Shown here in pieces: positions 16,063-23,888 of a DNA stretch of 64,000 bases; the stretch's first letter is position 1, and every line of letters begins with the position of its first letter. This DNA is from Amycolatopsis acididurans (lineage in GTDB: Bacteria; Actinomycetota; Actinomycetes; Mycobacteriales; Pseudonocardiaceae), in NCBI RefSeq assembly GCF_012328925.1, contig NZ_JAAXLS010000010.1, forward strand, positions 1-64,000. Direction: 5' to 3'. The translations under genes and the position numbers were made by a program. The notes under the pieces were generated by a model that did no database searches, was not told the origin of the DNA, and saw only the letters and a list, made by a program, of their open reading frames with translations.

Positions 16063-16619
16063 CAGTCCCTTCGTGTCTGGCCGTTCAGCGCGGCCCGCGC
16101 GCTGGCGTAGTCGGGTACGAACCATGCGGTCTCCTGCGGCGTGATCCGCCAGCGCGAGATCTGCCTCGGAACCTGGCTCGGCGGCAGCAGCACGCACCCC
16201 TCCCGTACCGAGCGCGGCGGATCACCCGCTCGAACTCCGGTATCGGCGACGTGGTCGACGATCAGGTGCCAGCGAAGGCCCGGCCCGACCACGATCGGGC
16301 CCAGACATCCGGCGCTCCGGAGCGCCGCTTCGGCGCCGCTGCCGCCAGGACCGAGGTCGATCACCCCGATCGCACCGGGACGCAGGAGAATGGGCCACGG
16401 CCGATCCGTCCACGCCTCGAACGCCTCGTCCTCAGACACGGGCTCGCCTCGGCACATCAGATCGGCGACCTCGGGCAACGACTGGTCCTCGAGGACGCTC
16501 GTCCTAGGAGACGGTGCCGGAGCACCACGGCAGATCGGCCAGCCGTGCGCGGCGTACTCGGTCGCGGCACAGCGCATCTCCGTCAACGCGCCCGCCGGAT
16601 ACGGATGTGTGCTCAACAC
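16062..16619 (-). CDS. Prim-pol N-terminal-like protein, cassette gene 4, 185 aa
   Basis: Contains AATEYAAHGWPICRGAPAPS, very like the opening helix of bifunctional DNA primase/polymerase domains (A-x-YA-x-x-GW-P), then ADLMCRGEPVSEDEAFEAW and ILLRPGAIGVIDLGPGGSG. It is far shorter than a full prim-pol and I cannot identify an intact D-x-D active site, so it may be a degenerate or regulatory relative. GTG at 16619 overlaps the preceding gene by 7 nt. Confidence 0.6.
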   Translation of the reverse strand: MLSTHPYPAGALTEMRCAATEYAAHGWPICRGAPAPSPRTSVLEDQSLPEVADLMCRGEPVSEDEAFEAWTDRPWPILLRPGAIGVIDLGPGGSGAEAALRSAGCLGPIVVGPGLRWHLIVDHVADTGVRAGDPPRSVREGCVLLPPSQVPRQISRWRITPQETAWFVPDYASARAALNGQTRRD

Positions 16620-16888
16620 CGAGCATCACCATTCTGCGGTCCAGGTGCCTCGTCCGCGGGCGCTGGTTCGCCAACCGGCATCGCGGGGGTGAACCAGTCA
16701 TGGAAGTCCGTCATCGTGCGGCGCGGTGCGTCCGTGTTCCACCGGTGCAGCCCTTCGAGCACCTGCTCGTACAACACAGCGCGCTCGGAACCGACATCTC
16801 CTGGTGGCCCGGCAATCGGCTCGGACGACGGGAGCGGAACGGGCAGCGACTCAGGCGCACGAGCTTCGTCGAGGGCGTGCCGGCTCAC
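16613..16888 (-). CDS. Small acidic unknown, cassette gene 3, 91 aa
   Basis: GTG at 16888 overlaps the upstream stop (GTGA), giving a 91-residue protein beginning VSRHALDEARAPESLPVPLP, with a helical middle (RAVLYEQVLEGLHRWNTD) and TMTDFHDWFTPAMP. No cysteine motif or membrane helix until a final Cys. No family recognised. Longer in-frame starts to the right would overlap the upstream gene heavily and were rejected. Confidence 0.55.
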   Translation of the reverse strand: MSRHALDEARAPESLPVPLPSSEPIAGPPGDVGSERAVLYEQVLEGLHRWNTDAPRRTMTDFHDWFTPAMPVGEPAPADEAPGPQNGDARC

Positions 16889-17319
16889 GACAACGTCCTT
16901 GCCTGCACAACGCGCTCCAGCAACGCGACGACCATGCTGCAGGGCGGCAGAAGCTGGTCCGGACAAGGAGGCACGACCCAGTCGTCTCGCGTCCTCACGC
17001 CGCGGCCAGGTCCCGGGCCCGGCGTGAGCTGCGCGCCGTCCGGCATCAGCCGGACCTTGGCGTCGATCAGGGACTCCGGCAGCGCGAAATCGGCCCGCCG
17101 ATGTGGCGCGGTCAGCACCGCCCACCGCCCGGGACCGTGCCGCAAGACAGGGCCCCGAAGGCAACCCGACGCCAGCTCAGCGACCACAGGCCGGGCAAGG
17201 TTCTCGGGTATGTCGAGCACGTCGACGACCGTGTCCTCGGTCGTGGCACGGCCCCCTGCGCCGTGCCACGACCCTTGGACGGGTTGTCGAACCGCTGCTT
17301 CGCGAGGACCGGCCATCAC
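16885..17319 (-). CDS. Prim-pol-like unknown, cassette gene 2, 144 aa
   Basis: Contains GPGRWAVLTAPHRRADFALP and RTRDDWVVPPCPDQLLPPC. The 'GRW-L ... WVVPP' spacing recalls the short prim-pol-related proteins of actinomycetes and matches the pattern in cassette gene 5, suggesting the cassette contains diverged paralogues. No catalytic site identified. GTG at 17319 overlaps the first gene's stop. ATG at 17316 is the alternative. Confidence 0.55.
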   Translation of the reverse strand: MMAGPREAAVRQPVQGSWHGAGGRATTEDTVVDVLDIPENLARPVVAELASGCLRGPVLRHGPGRWAVLTAPHRRADFALPESLIDAKVRLMPDGAQLTPGPGPGRGVRTRDDWVVPPCPDQLLPPCSMVVALLERVVQARTLS

Positions 17320-17765
17320 GCTGCCTCCGACATGACCATCGGCGTCGGTTGGAGGGCGTGACGGCCGCTGGGCTCGCGTTCGTCGTCGTCGCGAAGAACG
17401 ACCGGCACCCGGCCAGCAGCTTCCGCGGCGTGCCGCCCTCCCGGTGCCTCGCGATGCGGGGTGGGTGCCGCTCCCGGATGGCTCCGAGGCGCGGGGATTC
17501 CCTCTCGCGCGGATTCATCGAGCCGCGCGTGCAACTCGATGGCGTCCCGCAACGCAGCACGTAGCTGACCCGCAGCACGTGGATCGAACACCACCACGAC
17601 GCCGCCTCTGGCGATCGTGATCTGGGGTCCGTGCTTCGCAACCGAAACCTCGACGTGGGATCGGCGGCCGTCGCGATCACGACACGGCACCATCCCGGCG
17701 TTTCGTAGGGGCTTCCACCCAGCTCTGGTCAGCAGGGTCATGAGCCTGTGTCGGTTGCGCCTCAT
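17316..17765 (-). CDS. Unknown basic protein, cassette gene 1, 149 aa
   Basis: Starts MRRNRHRLMTLLTRAGWKPL, then a short beta region (SHVEVSVAKHGPQITIARGG; VVVVFDPRAAGQLRAALRDA) and a disordered basic tail. The strand/helix pattern could be a small nucleic-acid-binding fold, but no family is recognised. ATG at 17765 has AAGGTGG 9 nt upstream. GTG at 17774 would add three residues. It is the first gene of the cassette, divergent from the XRE/DUF397 pair. Confidence 0.55.
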   Translation of the reverse strand: MRRNRHRLMTLLTRAGWKPLRNAGMVPCRDRDGRRSHVEVSVAKHGPQITIARGGVVVVFDPRAAGQLRAALRDAIELHARLDESAREGIPAPRSHPGAAPTPHREAPGGRHAAEAAGRVPVVLRDDDEREPSGRHALQPTPMVMSEAA

Positions 17766-17887
17766 GCTTGTCACCCACCTTCCGCGACAGCGGCAGCTCG
17801 TGGCGTACCGCCGCGCCTCATCGGGCTGTCGGCCTTCGAGAATGCATCCCTGCTTACAGGAATGAACGCGATGGTGGGTAGATTAGC

Positions 17888-17921
17888 CAGATAATTATCT
17901 GAGACATATAGCCCGTACGGG
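17888..17921. promoter_or_regulatory. Divergent promoter region with two palindromes
   Basis: CAGATAATTATCTG (17888-17901) and CCCGTACGGG (17912-17921) are perfect palindromes in the 230-bp gap between the cassette and the XRE gene. A TATAGC box lies between them. The XRE protein probably binds here and controls both directions. Confidence 0.5.
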
Positions 17922-17996
17922 TGTTCTTATCGCTAGAGGCGAGTAATCTCGTGGAGTATGTCCCGCGAGTGATCCAGCAGCAGGAAGGACCGGGCC

Positions 17997-18887
17997 TTGG
18001 CGAAGCAACACGCCTCCAGCACGCTGCGAGCGTGGGAGCTGGGTGTGCGACTGCGTCGCGCTCGCGGCGACCTGGGCCTCACGGCCGCCGCGGTCGCCAA
18101 GCGGGTCGGGATCGCGCCGAGCAACTTCTCCGCCATCGAGGCCGGCAAGCGCCGCGTCACCGCGAACAACCTGGCCCAGCTCGTCGAGACCTACGAACTC
18201 GATGACGCCGAGCGGGAGCTACTCGAAACCCTGCGCGTCGAAGCCGAGCAGCGGAACTGGTGGCACGACTACACCGAGCTGTACAGCGAGGAGTTCCTGC
18301 GCTTCCTCGGCCTGGAAGCCGGCGCCAGTCTGGTGCGCGAATGGGCACCGATCTACGTCGCGGGACTGCTGCAGACCAACGAGTACGCCCGCGCGACGAT
18401 CCGCGCGGGCAGCCCCTACATCAAGGCCGTCGACGTCGGCCCCCGGCTGGAAACCAGGCTGGCTCGCCAGGCCCTGCTCGACGAGGGCCTGAAGATGGAC
18501 GTCGTGCTCGCCGAAGGCGCTCTGCGCCAACAGGTCGGAGGGCGTGCCGTCATGTGCCGCCAGCTCGACCACCTCACCGAAGTGATCACCCGGCCCAACA
18601 GCACCGTCAGGGTGCGAGTTGTGAACTACGAAGCCGGAGCGCACGCACTGACCGGCGGGCCGCTGAGCCTGTTGAGCTTCGACAACGCGCTGCTGCCGGA
18701 CCTGATCTGGCAGGAAACCGCGATCACCGGCAACCTCATCGACCGAGTACAGGTCGTCCGCGAGTTCAAGGCCAGCTTCGAAGACGTCTTCGGCTTGGAC
18801 GACGTCTCCAACGCGGTTGCGCTCAACGACGCCGACTCGCTGACCCTGATTCAGCAGATCCGCCACGAAATGGAGGCCGCAGCGTGA
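17997..18887 (+). CDS. XRE helix-turn-helix regulator with DUF5753 domain, 296 aa
   Basis: N-terminal helix-turn-helix (LGVRLRRARGDLGLTAAAVA; KRVGIAPSNFSAIEAGKRR) followed by the DUF5753 ligand/effector domain (~100-290; VREWAPIYVAGLLQTNEYAR, LPDLIWQETAITGNLID). This family is paired with DUF397 proteins throughout actinomycetes, often as regulator/antitoxin-like modules influencing development or antibiotic production. TTG at 17997 has AGGAAGGA 8-9 nt upstream. It is coupled to the DUF397 gene by GTGA and divergent from the eight-gene cassette. Confidence 0.92.
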   Translation: MAKQHASSTLRAWELGVRLRRARGDLGLTAAAVAKRVGIAPSNFSAIEAGKRRVTANNLAQLVETYELDDAERELLETLRVEAEQRNWWHDYTELYSEEFLRFLGLEAGASLVREWAPIYVAGLLQTNEYARATIRAGSPYIKAVDVGPRLETRLARQALLDEGLKMDVVLAEGALRQQVGGRAVMCRQLDHLTEVITRPNSTVRVRVVNYEAGAHALTGGPLSLLSFDNALLPDLIWQETAITGNLIDRVQVVREFKASFEDVFGLDDVSNAVALNDADSLTLIQQIRHEMEAAA

Positions 18888-19252
18888 CCACAGATCCGCG
18901 TAACCCCGCTCGCCCACGCACGGGCTGGTTCAAGTCCAGCTTCAGCCCCTCGCAAGGTGGCTGCGTCGAAGTTCTCTTCGAAACGTCCGCCGTCCTGGTT
19001 CGCGACACGAAAGACCACGGCGAGGGCCCGGTACTCACCGTCGACATAGCCGCGTGGCCCGGCTTCCTCGCCGAGGTCACCGGCACGGCACCCGCTGGCA
19101 GCAACCACGCACTACGCATCGAACACCAGACCGATGGTGGCGTGCGCCTGCACGCCGCTGACGGCACAGCACTCACCTACACCGTGGTCGAGTGGACCGC
19201 GTTCACGCAAGGCGCCGCAGCTGGCCAGTTCACACTCCAACCAGCGGCATAG
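18884..19252 (+). CDS. DUF397 protein, 122 aa
   Basis: Shows the DUF397 core GWFKSSFSPSQGGCVEVLF, VLVRDTKDHGEGPVLTVDIA and W-x-x-F. Here it is followed by ~55 extra residues ending VVEWTAFTQGAAAGQFTL, longer than the usual 60-70 aa, so this may be a DUF397 repeat or a fused second copy. GTG at 18884 overlaps the XRE stop. DUF397 proteins partner the preceding XRE/DUF5753 regulator. Confidence 0.9.
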   Translation: MTTDPRNPARPRTGWFKSSFSPSQGGCVEVLFETSAVLVRDTKDHGEGPVLTVDIAAWPGFLAEVTGTAPAGSNHALRIEHQTDGGVRLHAADGTALTYTVVEWTAFTQGAAAGQFTLQPAA

Positions 19253-19371
19253 CCGCTCCACGAGGTGGTCGATCGCGATCACACCATTCGCATCACCACC
19301 ATTCCGCCCAAGATCGGATAACCAACCACCCACCAGCACACACGGCGAGGCGCAATCGCAACAGACCCCAG

Positions 19372-19389
19372 TTGTAGGTCGCTTGTAGG
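19372..19389 (+). repeat. 11-bp tandem repeat TTGTAGG-N4-TTGTAGG
   Basis: TTGTAGG at 19372-19378 and 19383-19389, exactly 11 bp apart, about 75 bp upstream of the helix-turn-helix/TPR gene at 19463. A near-identical block in the opposite orientation lies at 21713-21730. Candidate operator. Confidence 0.55.
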
Positions 19390-19462
19390 ACTCGAAACTG
19401 AACCAGGCGATCGAACCGTCCCGTCGCCCATGACTCGCGCTGGAACCCGGAAGGAGGACGCG

Positions 19463-20839
19463 ATGGCCACCGCAGAAGATGACCATCTTCACCCCCTCGC
19501 CGTCGTCTTGCGCGAACGCGGGCTGACGCTGGAAAAGTTGGCCTCTTCCTACCGCGGAGAACTCGCGCGCCAAGGGCTGCGATCGGGAGCAGACCGGCAG
19601 CTCATATGGAAGTGGAAGTCGGGCAAGAAGACGCCCAGCGACGAATCGCAGCACGTGCTGGCCACGGTGCTGGGCGTCCCGCACACTCTCGTCACAGAGC
19701 GCGGATGGCCATCCTGGGTGTGGTGCGCAACCAACACACACGGGCAAGTGGTCGAGCCGCCATGGTCGATCGCCGGGACCATGAAGGTACTTCGCTGGGT
19801 GACAGGAGATCGAGTGGATCGTCGCGGCTTTCTGGCCCTCTCGGGCGCCAGCCTGCTCGGAGTCGCCACCGAGTGGGCCTCCAATATGGCGACAGCCAGA
19901 GCAGCGGCGCTCGTGGCTGAGACGCGAGGGGAATACCTCAGCCGTGAGGTCCTCGACCGCCTGGGAAACCGACTTGCCGAACTCCGCCACCTGGACGATG
20001 TTTTCGGCGGCACAGATCTTCGACACCTGGCCCGCGCCGAGCTTCGCTGGCTCTCGACCCTCGCAGACACCGCCACCTACGACGAAACAACCGGCAAGAC
20101 CCTTTTCGCCCACATCACCGAAGCTGCCCGCCTGTGCGGCTGGCTCCACTTCGACGTCGCACAACACGCCGCTGCCCAAGAGCACTACGTCACCGCTCTG
20201 CGGTCCTCAGTCGAGGCGAACGCTCCCGAAGCCGGCGCACATGTTCTCGCCTGCATGAGCTTCCAAGTAATGCTCGAAGGGCATCCGAACGATGCACTCT
20301 CCCTCCTTGACACGGCATCAGACTTCCTCGGCCGCGGCGGCAACGCCCGCCTGAGAGCCATGATTGCCAGTCGCAAGGCGCGGGCGTACGCCATCGCCGG
20401 AGACGCCAGGGGCTGCGGTCACCAGCTCAACCTCGCCGAGCGGTATCTCGACGCGGCCGATACCGCCCCCGCCGACGCCCCGGACTGGATCTACTACTTC
20501 GACCACGCCGAACTGGACGCCCAAGCTGGCGCCTGCTGGGTGAGTTTGTCCCAGCCCGCACGCGCGAGGCCCCTGATTGACTCCGCGCTGAGCACGATGA
20601 GCAGCGACTACGTTCGCGACCGAACGATCTATCACGCCCGCAGCGGGCAGGCTTACGCCGATGCCAACGAACTCGACATGGCGTGCCGCGATTTCGCCAC
20701 AGCGATCGATCTCGCAGCGCAAACGCAGTCAGTCCGATCAATCGAGACGATACGCGTCGGCAGAGCCACCCTCGATCGCTATAAAGGCGACCCGCGGATT
20801 AACAAACTCGATCGACAGTTCCAACGGATCGCCTGCTGA
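19463..20839 (+). CDS. Helix-turn-helix/TPR transcriptional regulator, 458 aa
   Basis: N-terminal DNA-binding region (~10-75; LVVL-like helices LHPLAVVLRERGLTLEKLAS and DRQLIWKWKSGKKTPSDESQ), then a Tat-like hydrophobic linker (VDRRGFLALSGASLLGVATE) and C-terminal TPR-like helices (QVMLEGHPNDALSLLDTASD; WIYYFDHAELDAQAGACWVS). Typical of the large actinomycete helix-turn-helix/TPR family with unknown ligands. ATG at 19463 follows AAGGAGG by 6 nt. The open frame starting 33 nt earlier is rejected. It is followed after 1 nt by an SDR gene, so the two likely form an operon. Confidence 0.87.
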   Translation: MATAEDDHLHPLAVVLRERGLTLEKLASSYRGELARQGLRSGADRQLIWKWKSGKKTPSDESQHVLATVLGVPHTLVTERGWPSWVWCATNTHGQVVEPPWSIAGTMKVLRWVTGDRVDRRGFLALSGASLLGVATEWASNMATARAAALVAETRGEYLSREVLDRLGNRLAELRHLDDVFGGTDLRHLARAELRWLSTLADTATYDETTGKTLFAHITEAARLCGWLHFDVAQHAAAQEHYVTALRSSVEANAPEAGAHVLACMSFQVMLEGHPNDALSLLDTASDFLGRGGNARLRAMIASRKARAYAIAGDARGCGHQLNLAERYLDAADTAPADAPDWIYYFDHAELDAQAGACWVSLSQPARARPLIDSALSTMSSDYVRDRTIYHARSGQAYADANELDMACRDFATAIDLAAQTQSVRSIETIRVGRATLDRYKGDPRINKLDRQFQRIAC

Positions 20840-20840
20840 T

Positions 20841-21551
20841 ATGCCTGCTTCTGAAGATCGAGTCGCCATCGTTACCGGAGCCAGCAGGGGTATCGGACGG
20901 GAAATCGCCCGTCAGCTTTCTGCTCGCGGAATATCGGTGTGCGCGGGCGTACGCAATCACGGCCCCGAATCGCCCACAGTGGAAGGTAATTCCGCTGCCT
21001 CGGGCACCTATTGCGAGACCACGCTCGATGTCACCCAGCCCGATTCTGTACGCGAGGCTGTCCAAGCTGTTCTTCGCATGTTCGGAAGAATTGACATTCT
21101 TGTGAACAATGCAGGAATATCTGACGGGGATCACGACGCACTGCGACTCGATGTCGAAGCATTCAAGAACGTAATGGATGTGAACGTACTGGGCGCTTGG
21201 CGACTGTGCGAGTCGGTGATACCAGCGATGACCGCAAACAATTATGGTCGCATCGTAAATATCTCCAGCACCCTCGGGTCATTACATCATCTAAACCGGG
21301 CGACTGAACCTGCATACCGGGTCAGTAAAGCTGCTATAAATGCCTTGACTCGCGTGTTCGCCGCTCGCTTGAGCGGGACGGGAATTCTCGTCAACGCTGC
21401 GTCTCCGGGATGGGTCAGAACGGACCTCGGCGGACCGAATGCGCCGCGTTCTGTCCAACAAGGAGCCGACACCCCGGTCTGGCTTGCCACGCTTCCTGAA
21501 GATGGCCCATCTGGCGGCCTCTTCTATGACCGCGAACCGCTCGAATGGTGA
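20841..21551 (+). CDS. Short-chain dehydrogenase/reductase, 236 aa
   Basis: Classical SDR: cofactor motif TGASRGIG (~residues 12-19), NNAG, catalytic Ser region IVNISSTLGSLHH and the active-site YRVSK (Tyr-x3-Lys). About 236 residues. It should oxidise or reduce a carbonyl/alcohol with NAD(P)H; the substrate is unknown. Base composition is visibly lower in GC than the neighbours (codons ATA, TTA, AAT are frequent), suggesting separate acquisition. It begins 1 nt after the regulator's stop. Confidence 0.9.
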   Translation: MPASEDRVAIVTGASRGIGREIARQLSARGISVCAGVRNHGPESPTVEGNSAASGTYCETTLDVTQPDSVREAVQAVLRMFGRIDILVNNAGISDGDHDALRLDVEAFKNVMDVNVLGAWRLCESVIPAMTANNYGRIVNISSTLGSLHHLNRATEPAYRVSKAAINALTRVFAARLSGTGILVNAASPGWVRTDLGGPNAPRSVQQGADTPVWLATLPEDGPSGGLFYDREPLEW

Positions 21552-21712
21552 GCTTCGGCGAGCAGAGTCTTCCTTCTGAAATCGCTCAAAGCAGCTTTTC
21601 GGTGGACGTCGCCATCAAGGTGTAGGTTCAGAGCCAGCCAAGGCGAAGTCTACTTTCTGTAGCCGAGCTTGGGTCCGACCGCGGGTTGGCCGGACGCATG
21701 GAAATTCTGCGA

Positions 21713-21730
21713 CCTACAAGCGTCCTACGA
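21713..21730 (-). repeat. Inverted copy of the TTGTAGG 11-bp repeat block
   Basis: On the minus strand it reads TCGTAGG-ACGC-TTGTAGG, with 11-bp spacing, 16 of 19 positions matching the block at 19372. The two blocks face each other across the helix-turn-helix/TPR-SDR pair. Confidence 0.55.
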
Positions 21731-21886
21731 CTTTCTACTTCCACTTCCGCCCGCCAAGCGCAAAGCTCGCAGTCTCGTTATCCGTGCGATTAGTCAACGG
21801 AGCACGCCAAGCGAGCAAACCCGGCCTGCTACTACAGAAGCCAGGCCCAACCGAAGCGAGCAGGAAGAGGTGCGTGATCGCTCTTG

Positions 21887-21904
21887 TGGCACTTCGGTGG
21901 TACT
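21887..21904 (+). repeat. 11-bp tandem repeat TGGCACT-N4-TGGTACT
   Basis: Heptamers at 21887 and 21898, exactly 11 bp apart. The same composite (TGGCATT-N4-TGGTACT) lies at 44624-44641. Here it is ~310 bp upstream of the operon beginning near 22213. Candidate shared operator. Confidence 0.55.
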
Positions 21905-22212
21905 TCAGGGCGACATCCTGCACTTATCCTCCTGCGTTCGGGCGGGGCCAAAACGACCTACTCCAAGGGGGGAAGAGTGACTGTTCGGTTAGGGCTTGAA
22001 CGCGAGAGAGTGCGGCGTGCCCAAGCGACGCGCGAGAACGACGACGTCGCCCGCTTCCCCCACTCTGGTCCCGTCTTCTCACACCGCTTAATCGCCCTCT
22101 GCGCGAGCAGGGGAGGTTCCTCTGCGCGTTCCGGCTACCTCGCGGGCGAGGCTGGGAGCGGCGGCGTGGCGACACATCCCCGAATCCGTTGCACAACGCA
22201 ACGAGAGATGTC

Positions 22213-23565
22213 GTGACGGCTCCAGCCCGGCCAATGACGTCCTCATCTCGCCCTGGCCAGACCCGTCCCCCGGGGTCGGCTAACGAGGTGGGGCGCGGGG
22301 CGGCACGACCATCCGGCGACACGACGACTCCCCCTCCCGCCGATGGTCGCGCCGTCCCATCCTTCACGGGAAACGACCAACCACCACCGCTGGTGGTCGT
22401 GCTCCCGGCGTACGCCAGTGGCGACACGGTTGCGCTCGTGGCCGAGCACACCGAGCAGGCGGTGTTGACGACGGACCTTTCCCGACCGATCTGCACCGTG
22501 CTGGTGGACACCAGTGCCGCGACGGACGAGAGGACGCGCGTGGCGTTCCAGAACGCCCGGTTGCGGGGTTCCCGTGTTGAACTGACGCTGCCGGGGGCCG
22601 GCTGGGGTGCCGCCGTAGCGCGGGGCTTGCGACACGCAGCTCAGATCGGTGCCAAGGAAGTCGTCCTGGCCGATCCGATCGTGCCTGCGGATCTTGAGGC
22701 ACCGGCCGCGGAGTCGCGGCTCGCGTCGGCGTTGCGCAGGCTGCGCGAGCAGGAGCGGCCGGGAGCGGTGTGCAGCCCATTGGCCGCGCCGTGGTGGCAG
22801 CGTCTGCTGGCCATCCACGTGCTGCGACCTCTGTGCGCGCCATCGCTGGGTTTGACGCTGGTGGACCCGCAGGCCCGTACGCTGGTGCTGTCCGGCGACG
22901 CTGTGCCCGGTGTGCTGTCGCCGTCCTGGGGTTTGATGCGCATGGGCTGGGAGCACGGGCACGGCCTGGGTCTGTTGGCAGCCGTTCGCGAGGCCGGGCT
23001 GGATGTCGGGCAGACCTTGCCCCGCATTCCGCATCCGGAGGCGTTCGCGCGGTCGATGAACCGGGATCCGGTGGATCGTGGTGAAGCGTCCGCCCTGCTG
23101 CCGACCGCGCTGCGGTTGGCGTCGGTCGCCTCCTCAGTACGCGATCCGGTCCCGGTGGTGCCATGGGTGGCAGATCTCGGGTTGGTCAAGGGGCAGCTTC
23201 CGCCGCCGGAGGTGTTCACCGCGATGTTGACGCAGTGCTCGCGGGCGGCCCAGGTGGTGGCTTCGCGACCGGGCGTTGCCGCGGGCTGGCCCGAGCCACT
23301 GCTGAACTCCTGGCATGCCGCTCGTGCGTTGCAGGCCGATATTCCCGCGATCGCTGAGCGGTTGTGGCTGACGTACCTCGCGCGGCTCGGGCCGTGGCTG
23401 CGCTTCGGCGCCAGCGCCGGTGGCTACACCGTGCCCGCCCGTCACTCGGTGGTCGCGGCGGCGCGCCAATTCTTGCTGGCCACCGGAACACCGGTCATGG
23501 CCGAGCAGTCCCCTGCAGACGTCCGCGGCGAGTCCATCCCCTCCTCGCTCCCCGGTACCGGTTGA
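22213..23565 (+). CDS. Glycosyltransferase-like protein, ~450 aa
   Basis: After a Pro/Thr-rich N-terminus, the segment PPLVVVLPAYASGDTVALVA resembles the first strand and helix of GT-A glycosyltransferases, with GAKEVVLADPIVPADLEAPA where a nucleotide-sugar site would be, though there is no clear DxD. Later parts are helical (LLAAVREAGLDVGQTLPRIP). No signal peptide or membrane helix. It may be a diverged GT-A enzyme or a non-catalytic relative. Start uncertain: GTG 22213 has GAGAGA 5 nt before it; ATG 22234 and TTG 22189 are alternatives. First gene of an operon of unknowns. Confidence 0.55.
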   Translation: MTAPARPMTSSSRPGQTRPPGSANEVGRGAARPSGDTTTPPPADGRAVPSFTGNDQPPPLVVVLPAYASGDTVALVAEHTEQAVLTTDLSRPICTVLVDTSAATDERTRVAFQNARLRGSRVELTLPGAGWGAAVARGLRHAAQIGAKEVVLADPIVPADLEAPAAESRLASALRRLREQERPGAVCSPLAAPWWQRLLAIHVLRPLCAPSLGLTLVDPQARTLVLSGDAVPGVLSPSWGLMRMGWEHGHGLGLLAAVREAGLDVGQTLPRIPHPEAFARSMNRDPVDRGEASALLPTALRLASVASSVRDPVPVVPWVADLGLVKGQLPPPEVFTAMLTQCSRAAQVVASRPGVAAGWPEPLLNSWHAARALQADIPAIAERLWLTYLARLGPWLRFGASAGGYTVPARHSVVAAARQFLLATGTPVMAEQSPADVRGESIPSSLPGTG

Positions 23566-23630
23566 GCAGAACCGACGCTCGCCGGTCACGTTCATGCGGG
23601 GCCATCTCGAAGAAGAAAGGTTCGGTTCGT

Positions 23631-23888
23631 ATGCCACGCCGACAACCAGCACGCGGCGCCGTGGACTGCGCGACGTTCAGGGGCCGCGACTGCGCGGAGG
23701 TGTTCGCGGGTGCCGCCGAATGGCTGGCCGACCCGGTACAGACCGGGATTCAGCTGTGGGCCGTCGATCTCGACCAGCCCCGCCGCGTCGATCGCGAGTC
23801 CGACGACGCAGACGCGGACGTGTATCTCGAGCTGTTCTACCTGCGCTCCGATAACGAAGCGCGCAGCACGCAGGAGCAAGCAGAATGA
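23631..23888 (+). CDS. Small acidic unknown, 85 aa
   Basis: Starts MPRRQPARGAVDCATFRGRD, then AEVFAGAAEWLADPVQTGIQ and an acidic end (RVDRESDDADADVYLELFYL). AAGAAAGG precedes the ATG by about 11 nt. Its stop overlaps the next ATG (ATGA). No family recognised. Confidence 0.6.
   Translation: MPRRQPARGAVDCATFRGRDCAEVFAGAAEWLADPVQTGIQLWAVDLDQPRRVDRESDDADADVYLELFYLRSDNEARSTQEQAE

Larger units (their letters stand above)
21552..22212. other. Intergenic region (~660 bp) with two 11-bp repeat blocks
   Basis: No gene is supported. Short frames lack ribosome sites and family features. It is less GC-rich than the surroundings in its first half. It contains the inverted copy of the TTGTAGG block (21713-21730) and the TGGCACT/TGGTACT block (21887-21904). 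The latter probably serves the operon starting near 22213. Confidence 0.6.

Noticed and set aside
21552..22212. tRNA or attachment-site scar after the SDR gene
   Set aside because: No cloverleaf, no tRNA 3' end and no direct repeat pair consistent with an att site were found. The repeats present are 11-bp operators or inverted.
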